Origin: Lotus japonicus
Taxonomy: Eukaryota; Streptophyta; Magnoliopsida; Fabales; Fabaceae
DNA: 64,000 nucleotides
Assembly (NCBI RefSeq): GCF_012489685.1
Contig: NC_080045.1
Span: 15,232,901 to 15,296,900 of the forward strand
Reading direction: 5' to 3'
The notes below the pieces were generated by a model that made no database searches, had not been told where the DNA came from, and saw only the letters and a list, made by a program, of their open reading frames with translations. Shown here piece after piece: positions 1 through 9,130 of the stretch (positions are counted from its first letter, which is position 1; the number at the start of each line of letters is the position of its first letter). The translations under genes were made by a program, and so were the position numbers.

Positions 1-364
1 ATTCTTCTTCATCCATGTCACTCTCGTTAGTCACGCTTAATTTTGTTCCAGTGAGCTTTGAAATGTTATCCGAACTTCTTCCCTTTCTTGCATGTTGATT
101 TGGCTGCCAGCGAATTGTCCTTAAGGCTTCAGAATGTCAACCGGGTGATGGAGACGGGGATTTTAATTTGGGGGAGGTGAAGAGAGAGAAAACAGAGAAG
201 GAAAGAAGTGTTTGTGATAAAAGTGAAATAAAAATCACATATGATTTGGGGTTGTTCGGTGTCTATGAATTGAAGCAGTATAAGTTAGTTAAAATTTGTT
301 AAAATGAAGATATTCATATAACATTAATTATAATTGGATTTTTTTTCTAGAGATTGAGGCTTCG
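1..364. other. Flank left of element A; possible coding scrap on minus strand
   Basis: This is the host sequence into which element A inserted; it continues after 20019. On the minus strand, positions about 145 down to 2 stay open for some 45 codons and end in an acidic DMDEEE run at the window edge. A stop lies just upstream and I recognise no family. It could be an exon fragment or chance. The rest (150-364) is purine-rich and then AT-rich, with nothing I can name. The last five bases (360-364, CTTCG) are the left target-site duplication of A. Confidence 0.2.
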
Positions 365-1035
365 TGTAAGACCTGGATTTTCAGAACAAGTTAAGTTTCC
401 GACTCACACGTAGAATCAGTGTAAGCGTGACAGAAGTTTGACATTTGAGAAAGATTAATGAAGAAGAAAGTTCAGGAATTGCTTGAGGAATGTTGCGTAG
501 TTGTTTTCGGAGTTAGTGCGAGTCGTCTGCACACCTGCCTTATGGCGAGCGTGTCCAGAATAGGCTATTTCGCTCTTAAAGCAACGTTTTGAGTGAGCTT
601 TCGAACTCTCGGAAAATTTAAAGATTCTCTTTGTTTTTCCATCGACCAGCGTTTCATTTCGGAACTCTGGACTGTACGCACGATAGGTTTCACTTTCTGG
701 AAGCTCGACGACTCTAATTTCTTTGCTTCGAAACCCTAGTTTTGAGCAAAGGATGAAGACTTTTTCTATTCGGGACTTCTAACGAAGATTCCGTCCGCGT
801 TTCCAGACTTGTTTCGACATTTCCAATCTTTCTTCTGTTGGAAGTTTTGTCGTCTGAGCATCACAGCAAAAAGTAGTTTTTCGGGACAGACTAACTTACA
901 CCGCTTTTGGCGTTTTGGATATCGTTTTTCCCAAATCTTAGATAATTGTTTTGAGTTCTGGAATTCCGACGCCAGAATATCTCTTAGAATTCCTTGGTGA
1001 ACGTGCTGCAAAAATCGGAATCGCGAAATTTTCAT

Positions 1036-1065
1036 TTTCCCGCGATTTCGCCTGCCTATAAATAG
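1036..1065 (+). promoter_or_regulatory. Core promoter of A LTR: E2F-type site next to TATA box
   Basis: TTTCCCGC at 1036-1043 fits the E2F consensus (TTTSSCGC), and TATAAATAG follows at 1057-1065. A palindromic TTTTCGCGAAAA lies downstream at about 1137-1148, in the presumed transcribed leader. The same arrangement is in the 3' LTR (17072-17101) and in diverged solo LTR G (38043-38072). Its survival in G suggests it matters. If used by E2F factors, the element would be transcribed around S phase; that is inference. Confidence 0.55.
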
Positions 1066-2486
1066 CTCGAAAAGCAAAAATTCCTTCATTTTCTTCCTAT
1101 TGTGGCCGAATTTCGTGGAGAGCAAGGGGGGAGGAGATTTTCGCGAAAACTTGACTGATCTTCGTGCAGTTCGTCCCTACTTCTAGGTATCGAGGTAACT
1201 AACATGATTCCTACCTCTGATTGTTGTTTCTGTTGCGTTTTTGAAGTCGTTTCTGTGCTCACAGTTTTGAGCTTTTTCTAAAATTGTCCGTTTTCTTCGA
1301 TTTCTTGCTTGGGTTATGTTCTCTAGGTTCCCATGAGCCTAAAACCTCTGTCAGTAATCGCCGATTGTGATCCAGTTGTCCAGGATCTGAAAAACTGTTT
1401 CAAAACCCTTTTTGCTCACATTTCGAAACTTTATTGTCGAAAAGACTTAATCAGACTTCGTGCCTTTAGGATTTGTTGTCACGGATGTCATGAGGATCGT
1501 TGCTGTCAAATTTGTTTTCAGAACTGATAACTTTGAAGTTTTGAGCCTTTATTTTGGACCAAAATGCCCCTGGATAGTCATATTTCGACCCGATTGTCCG
1601 AAAATTGTTCCGACAGTTTCTTTGCCTTAGTTTTATCCTAAAACTACCTTGTGAATTGATTTGATCAAAGAAAAAGAGCCGAAGCCCTTTTTCCTTTGAG
1701 GCCGTGGACTATTTCCTTTAGGGGGGAGTTTTTCGGTTTCGAAAACTTGTCTTTTCGTACCTGATTGTCCTATTCTGAAGCTTTAATGCTTTGTCTATCG
1801 TTTATGTATTGTTTTGCGATCGAACTAATCGATTTTGTTTGGATTCTGCTTTGTTTTTCTCCGAGGTTCAGTTGAGGGAACTTTGGAAGACTCAGAGCAA
1901 TTGTTTGAGGAGAACTTTGTTTGCGAAGCTGGAACAGCTCGAGGTTAGGGCAACTTACTATATCAGCTATGATTGCATGATAGGCGTCGATAAATTCTAC
2001 TTATGCTTTATCTGATGTTGTTTATGATGTTATGATACTTTTCCATAACTTGTGATGTTGTGCTTTTGTTGGATTGTGCGTTTTGACGCGACTTCGGAGT
2101 GGAGATTCATTGATCTGGTGATCTTTGATATTTTGGGTTGGATGAGCAACCCTAGGCAAGTCCAAATGAGGGGTTTGAGACCTAGCCTGGTTGGTATTTG
2201 TTGGTTTACTTAGACTTTCCCCGGGAAACTTCTTTTGGGTGGTTGGTTTTCGGAAAACGTAGAAGGATTAGAATTTCGAAAACTAAAGACTTGGGAAACC
2301 TAGATTTTGAGAAATAAACTCATAACCTGACTAATCTGAATTGAAATCATTTTTATTAACGTTTAAGTATAGGAAAACTGAAGGGGAAAATATTTACGAA
2401 AGACGGGGAAAAGTCGACCTTTGTTGTGAGTTATTGGAATTGGGGAAAGCCACTAAGGTGAGCTATGGTGATGATTGAAAGTCACC

Positions 2487-2709
2487 GAGTACTTTACGTA
2501 CTCTTGTTGATGGGATTGTGTTGTATTGACCGACACTAATCCCTTGGGTTCTCTTGTTGTTGGAGCGGTGTTGTATTGACCGACACTTAGCGCTCTTGTT
2601 GTTTGGGCTGTGTTGTATTGACCGACACTAGACCCTTGTGTATTCTTGTTGGTGGAGCTGTGTTGTATTGACCGACACTTACTCCGAGTTGTGTTGTATT
2701 GACCGACAC
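2487..2709 (+). repeat. Hairpin array I in A LTR leader
   Basis: Begins with a perfect hairpin, GAGTAC/GTACTC with loop TTTAC (2487-2503). Five copies of a 19-bp unit follow at 2518, 2568, 2610, 2660 and 2691. Each unit pairs GTGTTG with CGACAC (one G-T wobble) around loop TATTGAC. Spacers contain a looser CTTGTTG motif. Copies are at 18523-18745 in the 3' LTR. Solo LTR G has only three units (39492-39622), so copy number varies. Confidence 0.8.
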
Positions 2710-2801
2710 TAACTCATGGGTTTGTTGAGATTGGGTTGTGAGCTAAACACTTTCGTGGTAAGGGCGATTCGTTGTTTGGCTAACCACGTTGCATTCAATC
2801 G

Positions 2802-3044
2802 GGTGAATAACGGGAATGGTTCACCTGTGCATATCATGGTGAATAACGGGAATGGTTCACCTTGCATAAATGATGAATAACGGGAATGGTTCATCATATG
2901 GTGAATAACGGGAATGGTTCACCAAGGATGAATAACGGGAATGGTTCATCCAGGATGGATTTCATCCAGGATGGATAACGGGAATGGTCCATCCATAGTG
3001 AAGAACGGGAATGCTTCACTTGTGGCGAACGGGAACGCGTCACA
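2802..3044 (+). repeat. Hairpin array II: eight hairpins with constant loop and covarying stems
   Basis: Eight imperfect repeats, each an inverted repeat around a core of AACGGGAA. Units lie at about 2802, 2838, 2870, 2900, 2926, 2969, 2997 and 3021. Stems are GGTGAA/TTCACC, then the same, ATGATGAA/TTCATCAT, GGTGAA/TTCACC, GGATGAA/TTCATCC, GGATGGA/TCCATCC, AGTGAAG/CTTCACT and TGTGGCG/CGTCACA (one wobble). Stem bases change on both sides together while the loop hardly changes. Copies are at 18838-19080 and, with one unit damaged, at 39715-39934 in solo LTR G. Confidence 0.85.
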
Positions 3045-3282
3045 AATCCAGATTCATATTGTGCATTTCACGCATACATTCATGCTGACTGAGACTGTGT
3101 GCTGTTTGTTTATTGAAGCAATGTTAGAGCCATAACATGCTAGGATTACTTATATGCTTATATAACAACTTATATATATACCCTGTCACATGTTGAGTGT
3201 ATATGTACTTATTGCTGTGAGTTGACCCTAGCGCCTTGGCTTTGTTTGTATGTTTGTGTTTGGGCGGTCGGCCTGCTGCCAG

Positions 3283-3591
3283 ATGTCGATGGCCGACTGG
3301 TTCTCGGTGGTCTCTCCCTCGGGGGGGGATCAGATATGAGCTGCAGGATCGGGATGCCCCACCGCTTGGGTGATCGATGTTGCTGGTCACCGGGCGACGT
3401 ATCGGGGAAGGGTCATGGAGGACCGGACTGACGAGCGTGGACGTCTGACGAAAGGAGTTCTATGGCGCATGGAGTTGAGCTTCAACTTGCCGACTTCAGA
3501 TCGTTGTGGGTTTGGCACTGGGAGGTTAGGTTTGGGCAGGCGTCATGTTTTGTGTAGAGCTCTGATTCGTTTTGCTTTTGGGATCGGGTAG
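3283..3591 (+). pseudogene. LTR-borne ORF of element A, broken by two run-length shifts
   Basis: The same coding region is open in solo LTR G (40140-40481). Here the reading starts at ATG 3283, directly after a CTGCCAG acceptor-like sequence. An eighth G at 3321-3328 (seven in G) throws it out of frame into a TGA. A missing C at 3357-3360 (four instead of five) restores the frame, so a sequence containing HRATYRGRVMEDR reads on to the stop at 3591. No known domain is recognised. The 3' LTR has an identically broken copy at 19319-19627, so both changes predate insertion. Confidence 0.6.
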
Positions 3592-3981
3592 GTTTCCGAC
3601 GCATGACTTTTCGTGTGGTTCTCTTACTGAGGGATCACAGTGAGTCAGTTGGACCATAGGGGTCTTTGCTTAGGCCATATTGAGGCCGACTTTCTCCTAG
3701 TGGTTTGTAATTATAATTTTCTCACTTACACTTCTGGGTCTGTATATATTTGCCTACGGGCACACTGCTTTGGAGTCACTGCGAGTGCGCGTGACATGGA
3801 GTGCAGCTGAGGCTGTACATGTATATATGTTGTATATCGGTTAGTTTAGTAGTTGGGTTTTGTCTTTACTTCCTTATCGTTTTGATTTAAAGGAAAGAAA
3901 ACGAAAAAAAATTACCTGTTTTCCGCGTAAAGATTATTTTTGGTTACTAAAGTGACACCTGGAAATCGGGGTGTTACATTG

Positions 3982-3993
3982 TGGTATCAGAGC
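3982..3993 (+). promoter_or_regulatory. Primer-binding site of element A
   Basis: TGGTATCAGAGC, three bases after the 5' LTR, is the standard plant sequence complementary to the 3' end of initiator tRNA-Met. It primes minus-strand DNA synthesis. Confidence 0.9.
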
Positions 3994-4103
3994 TTAGTCG
4001 AGTCTTTTGGGAGCCTTTGGGGAATAGGTCTTCTGTGCTAGGTTGTGTGACTCTACAAAGAGTGAAAATTGATTGTCTGTAGAGCGATTTTCGCTCTAAT
4101 TGT

Positions 4104-4973
4104 TTGCGTTACTACTTAATCGGATTGAGTGGTTTGTCTAGTGCTACCGTATGGCTAGTACTAATCGGACGTTTGATGAGATATAGGATGGTGGACCTTA
4201 ACCGGATGGCGGGGGCAATAGCTACACTGATCGAGGCAATGATGAACCAGGCTGCGGAAGACGCTTATATGCGCGCTGAAGAGGCTGCACGTGAGCATCA
4301 CCAACGATTGATGGCGACGGCGATGTATCAACAAAGAGGAATGAACCGAACAGGAGTTGGGGGACCAATAAGGTCAGGATCTCAAGGCTACAACATAAGG
4401 GAGAGCTACCATCAGTGGGGACCGTATCAGCGTTTCAAGGGAAGAGATCTTATCTCAAGAGTCTACAAACCAACGACTGCTGATACTGGAGGGGAGCCAG
4501 TTGGTGACAAAGGTGTGACATGTACTCGTTGTGGAAAGTTTGGGCATTTTGCTAACAAGTGCTCAGTGACTGGATGGAGATGCTTCAAGTGTAACCGAGA
4601 GGGGCATATAGCTGTGAACTGCAAGACACCCCAGGAGGAAACGTCTGATAGTAAGATGAAAGGGAATGATGCTACCGAAGGGACCGGAAACAAGACTTCG
4701 GGAAGAGCAGTGACGTGTTACAGGTGCAGGGAAGTAGGGCACTATGCTAGTAAGTGCAAGATCAAGGGAAAACTATGCTTTAATTGCAACCAACCGGGAC
4801 ATTTCTCCAGAGATTGTAAGGCACTCAAGGGCGAATCATCAAGGAATGTTGGGAAAGGGAAACAACTTGCTACAGAGGAAAGGATTCATATCAAGGAAGG
4901 AGCAAGAGTTGAGGAGTCGAACGAGGAAGAACGTGGGAACGATGGTAATATTTTAACTGTTCTCGTATTCTAG
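4104..4973 (+). pseudogene. gag: gag remnant of A with four zinc knuckles
   Basis: An open frame of 289 codons. The N-terminal half has no recognisable gag core; a short helical, acidic patch lies near residues 30-75. From residue about 140 it carries four CCHC knuckles (CX2CX4HX4C), starting with CTRC, CFKC, CYRC and CFNC. They form two pairs separated by a Lys/Thr/Glu-rich linker of about 40 residues. Knuckles of this kind bind retrotransposon RNA during packaging. Plant chromovirus Gag usually has one, sometimes two, so four suggests an internal duplication. The C-terminus is Lys/Glu-rich and ends before any protease. The true start is uncertain because the upstream region is decayed. Confidence 0.7.
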
Positions 4974-5129
4974 AATAACTTACTCTTTTATATTCAAGCG
5001 AGTGTGACGTGCCTAACTTGTATTTACTACTTAGACTATGATCCTATGATTATTATCCCTAGTAGGACCTTATTCGAAGTTGCTCGTGATTTAACTATAG
5101 AGGTTACACGAGATCTAGAATAGCACGCG
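4974..5129 (+). other. Decayed protease-region remnant of element A
   Basis: No continuous frame. A short stretch around 5036-5120 resembles the loop downstream of a gypsy protease, but the DSG-type active site is absent. Gag and reverse transcriptase are only about 160 bp apart, so most of the protease and the polymerase N-terminus are deleted. Confidence 0.35.
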
Positions 5130-5785
5130 GAGCTAGGGAGTTGTTTTATCGTGGGTGGGTGGATTATCGACAATTGAACAAGGCGACGATCAAGAACAGA
5201 TACCCGTTGCCAAGGATAGATGATTTGATGGACCAACTACGAGGGGCTACCGTATTTTCCAAGATAGATTTGAGGTCAGGCTATCGTCGGATCAGAGTGA
5301 AGATTGAGGATATACCGAAGACTGCTTTCAGGACACGTTAAGGACACTACGAGTACCTAGTGATGCTGTTTGGAGTGACGAATGTACCTGCTGTTTTCAT
5401 GGATTACATGAACCGCATCTTTCAGGAGTTCTTAGATCGGCGTGTGGTGGTGTTTATTGAGGACATATTGATCTATTCGAAGGACGCGAATAAACATGAA
5501 GGACATTTGCGCCAAGTTTTACAATTGTTGAGAGAGAAAAAGTTGTATGCGAACCCTTCCAAGTGTGAATTCTGGCTGGAGGAAGTCAATTTCTTAGGCC
5601 ATGCTATCTCGAAGGAGGGCATAGCTGTGGATCCGGCGAAAGTGGAGACTGTTTTGGCTTGGGAGCAACCGAAGATGGTGACAGAGATCAGAAGTTTTGT
5701 GGATTTAGCTGGATATTATAGACGCTTCATTGAGGGATTTGCCAAGATTGTTGGACCTTTGGCTCAACTGACGAGGAAAGATTAA
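5130..5785 (+). pseudogene. pol: Reverse transcriptase remnant of element A
   Basis: Two open pieces in different frames (5141-5341 and 5360-5785) encode a Ty3-type reverse transcriptase: [31 protein letters not shown], then [15 protein letters not shown]. The catalytic box reads FIEDILIYS where FIDDILIYS is expected, so one catalytic aspartate is lost. A stop lies at 5339-5341. The thumb region (LAGYYRRFI) is present and the frame ends at 5785 before RNase H. It is closely related to the enzyme of nested element B (9131 onward) and clearly non-functional. Confidence 0.85.
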
Positions 5786-6260
5786 CCTTTTACATGGATT
5801 GAGGGTGTGTGGTTCCGTAGCAGAATCGTTAGGAACTTGATATCAGGATATTTGTGGTTACTGGATGTTAGGAACTCATTGTCTGTTCCAGTGGGTTTTT
5901 CTAAATTTCCACCTTCGATGTATTAGGCCTGATCAACCTAATATTGAGGGGGTGATATTCGAAATCATAGCTGGTTATGGACTTTGATAGAAGGACGGGT
6001 AAGATGAATTTGAATTGATTGAGGATTAGTCGGATTTGGGAGGAAAGTTCGTATTAAGCATTTGATTGTAAAAGATTAAGATTTGAATCTGTGGAAGTCG
6101 ATGAGTGTCGTATAGACATTGATTGGTTAGTTCGTGTGATTACTCCAAGTAGAGGTAGACCAAGTCAAGAGATTTAGTGCTGGAAAAGTATTAAGTAGTT
6201 TCTCGGAAGTTATGAAGTCATAGATTATGTGATTGCTGAGGGGAGTTGTTAGAGACTAAA
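5786..6260 (+). other. Scrambled interior of element A, left of B
   Basis: No usable frame and no clear match to RNase H. The sequence is rich in stops and in AAGT/GATT-type words, like the stretch at 14487-16080. It ends with CTAAA (6256-6260), the left target duplication of element B. Confidence 0.5.
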
Positions 6261-8856
6261 TGTAAGGCCCTAAGTTCAATTTGGAACAATTTTATGGAAG
6301 TTTGAATAAAATTGAAGTTTTTGGCTATGTTTGATAACTGGCAGATTAGAACTGTCAACTTGTGTGAATTTTTAGAGGGTCTTAACGACTTCATTTGGGA
6401 AAACTTCCTTCATGAGAGTTGTAGCCCCTCAAGTATAGAAAATTCTCCAAGTGGTTTCGTGTCGATCCGATAACTGTAGCTCCAGATATCCCCGTTTTAG
6501 TGAACGTAGTTCCGGCTGTACAGTGCCAGCGGGATTATTACATTGTTTTTCTTCTAAGTCCGAATTTAATTATGAATTTACCTTTGAGGGCTTAGGTTTT
6601 AGTAAGTTTCAGGTCTGATTAGGTAATTAAATTGGTGGGTTAAGGTTGAACTTGGGTCGGGCTTGTGGAAAAAACAAAACCCTAGCCCACTTGTGGGTTG
6701 CATGGGATTTTAGCCAAGGGGGGAAACCCTATTCTTCCACAATCAGAAAACAGAGATACACTACAGCACCTTCACGTGAAAAACAAAGAGAGAGCAGAAG
6801 AGAGAAAAGAGAGAACGTGTGAGAGAAGAGAAGGGAGCCGCCGCCCAAGCCACCACCATTGTCGCCGGTCACGCACGCGAGCAAGGGAGAGAGCGCGAGT
6901 AGAGAGGGATTCGCGAGGGAGAGGAAATAGAGAACGAGGACAGCAGCTTTTGAACCTTCTTTCCATCTCCAAACTTCTGTTTTTCCATCACCAAACAAGG
7001 TAAGGGCTGGTTCTAGGAATGGGTAGGTTCTTTAGGGAATATGCCATGAATTGCCATGAGAAACAACTTGAGTTTTGGACTGTTTTTGCATGATTTCCTG
7101 TACATGCTTGCTTGCTGGAATTTTTCTCTTGAAAAGCCATGAATATGATCCTCAAACGTTGTTTATGATCTGAATCTATGATTTTATGCGAGTTGCCATG
7201 GTATTTGTTAAGTTTTGTGCTATTTTACACTTGTTATAACATGATCCTTGCTAAATGTTTGGTTCTGAAATTTTGAGTAGATATTTGGGTTGTTGGGGCT
7301 GTACCAAGATTTCCATGATCAAAGGGGAAGGAAGGAAAATTATTTTTGAAAACCATAGAGCCATGGGAGTTTCGCTGCCAGTTTCCTGTACTGGACAGCG
7401 GACTTCAGAGCCCCTTTTTACCTGTTTATGGTCATCAAATGAAAAAGTGATTAAAATGAAAGTTGTAGATTTTCGAAATTTCTTTCCAGACATATAAAAA
7501 TCATAATTTTTGGTTTAGTAATGTGATCTGGGGGTCGTGTTTAGTAACTGTCACACCTGCTGTCTTCCTGTTCCGGACAGTTAGCTTTAAGGCCTAATAT
7601 CACCTAATTTTGGGGCTCAAATGAAAATGATTTTAACTAGAGAGTTGTAGATATTTAAAATAGCTTTCTAGAAAGGTATCATATGTGATTTTTGGTTGAA
7701 AGATGCATTCTGTGGCTCTATTTTTGTGAAAGTTGTTTCTGCTGTCAATATGTTGAAGTTGCGATGATATATTATGCATGAGTGAATGTTCTTGCGTTCC
7801 TTTACGTGGATTATATTTATTTTCTGAGTTAATGGTTCAAGGGTCGCTCACCTAGCCGTAATTCCCTTGTAACCCGTGAATGTTGTGTTGTGAAGGTTTG
7901 TATAAAGAGTATGATAAGACTCTAGGATTGATTTTAGAGACTTAACAAAGAGAAAAGTGTAATAAACTCGCTTGCAAGTAAATGTGAATAATTGGACATA
8001 GGTCTGGTGAGGACTATGGACCATGAGAACGATGGTACCTTGCACGCGAGGGTGTTTTGTGGGTTGTACGGTGAGTCCCCACGTGATTGGCTGACTGCGG
8101 TCGCCTTGTGATTCTGTGGACGGACGGTGAGTCTGGCGGACGGTGAGTCCCCCCACATGATTGAGGGTTGTACGGTGAGTCCCCTCCGAGATTTGTTCAT
8201 CTGCGGATGATCGTGATTATGGCCATGGAAGTTTTGGTGGGTTGTGTGAAGTGAGATTCCGTTAGTAACTGACTCTTTCCCATAAAAGACATATAATGTA
8301 CTTATATTATATATGTTGTTGTTGATTTTGTCATTATCATTCTTTTGTTGGACCTGACCCTGCTTGTTTGCTATGTGTTTGTTTGGGGGGGTAGATGGTC
8401 GTGAAGATAATGGCGATGACTCATTCTTGGGAGTTGATGCTACGTGACGTGCCAATACTGGATGACAACTACACTTCTGATGAAGAGGAAGAAGATAAAG
8501 AGGAAGGGGTCAAGGATATGGTTGGGTTTTGAGACATCCATTTTTCTTTTGGGTTGAGAGTACCGAGTTTTGGAAGTATTGAACCATTACTTTATTTTAG
8601 TTGCGATAGTTTAACTTGATGTAATTTACTTTGAAGTTTTCTTCCGGTTATTTATTTCATACTCTTTTCAATGATTAATAAAGTTGAGGTTTACGTTGAT
8701 GATTATTTCCGCAAGTTTGAAATGGTTAAGTTTCGAGAATTTTGTAAAATTGAACTTTTATCATTAATTCGAGATTAATAAGTGAATCGACGAAAACTCT
8801 TTACGAAAATTGGTTAACTAGTTACTGTGTGACACCCGAGAAATCGGGGCGTTACA
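6261..8856 (+). repeat. 5' LTR of element B (2596 bp)
   Basis: Starts TGTAAGGCC and ends GCGTTACA. No strong TATA box is visible. A consensus donor CAAG/GTAAGG at 6999/7000 and an acceptor GGGTAG/ATG at 8394/8395 would define an intron of about 1.4 kb inside the LTR leader. Four copies of an ACGGTGAGTC motif lie between about 8069 and 8180. A diverged reverse-oriented solo LTR of the same family (F) is at 45626-48128. Confidence 0.95.
8395..8532 (+). CDS. Short acidic ORF within B LTR (45 aa)
   Basis: ATG follows an acceptor-like GGGTAG exactly. The product has an N-terminal MVVKIMAMTHSWELMLRD, an acidic centre (SDEEEEDKEE) and ends VGF. The same-length ORF occurs in the 3' LTR (14025-14162) and in diverged solo LTR F (minus strand, 45951-46088), also right after TAG. 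However, the differences between B and F that I see are mostly amino-acid changing, so selection on the protein is not shown. Function unknown; it may simply be leader sequence. Confidence 0.35.
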   Translation: MVVKIMAMTHSWELMLRDVPILDDNYTSDEEEEDKEEGVKDMVGF

Positions 8857-8859
8857 TTG

Positions 8860-8871
8860 TGGTATCAGAGC
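8860..8871 (+). promoter_or_regulatory. Primer-binding site of element B
   Basis: TGGTATCAGAGC, three bases after the LTR, matches the initiator tRNA-Met primer sequence and is identical in type and spacing to the site of element A. Confidence 0.9.
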
Positions 8872-9130
8872 TCCGGTTGAGAAACCAGAGCACTAAGGGT
8901 TTTGGGTTTACGAGTTTCCGAACTCGTTGGTGTTTTTGTTTTTGAAAAAGATGTTTTCAAAGCTTAACGGTGAGATTGGGTAGACTTGTTTGCTAAGATG
9001 TTTGCTTGGCTGTGAGATTGTCTGTAGTTAGTATCATTGCCGTGATACTTGAGACTAACTGTTTGATTATATTAAGATGTTTGGACTATGAGGTCGTTTG
9101 ATGGAATGTCAATCGAAGGAAGAGTGAACC

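Larger units (their letters stand above)
365..3978 (+). repeat. 5' LTR of element A (3614 bp)
   Basis: Starts TGTAAGACC and ends GTTACA, a TG...CA terminus. A TATA box at 1057-1065 puts U3 at about 690 bp and leaves almost 2.9 kb of transcribed leader. That leader has donor-like GT sites (CGAG/GTAACT at 1194/1195 and CTAG/GTATCG at 1185/1186), two hairpin arrays (2487-2709 and 2802-3044) and a broken ORF from 3283. The 3' LTR copy is nearly identical, and a diverged solo copy (G) lies at 37373-40872. Confidence 0.95.

Noticed and set aside
336..351. 16-bp sequence GGATTTTTTTTCTAGA repeated at about 20037-20052 on the other side of element A
   Set aside because: Not adjacent to the LTR ends; the true duplication is CTTCG. 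A T-rich word of this size can recur by chance in this DNA.
766..1125. 119-codon minus-strand ORF at the A LTR promoter, also at 16802-17161
   Set aside because: Antisense across U3 and the TATA box; truncated in solo LTR G and without a conserved pattern.
2518..3044. Regularly spaced repeats resembling a CRISPR array
   Set aside because: They are palindromic leader repeats inside a plant LTR, with imperfect units and no cas genes.
6698..7003. 101-codon ORF in the B LTR, repeated at 12327-12632
   Set aside because: Present in both LTRs only because they are recent copies. It is basic low-complexity sequence, not kept as a protein in solo LTR F, and it overlaps the putative donor.
7934..8455. 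173-codon minus-strand ORF in the B LTR (and 13563-14054)
   Set aside because: Antisense to the leader, composed of repeat words, with no conserved motif and altered at its start between the two LTRs.
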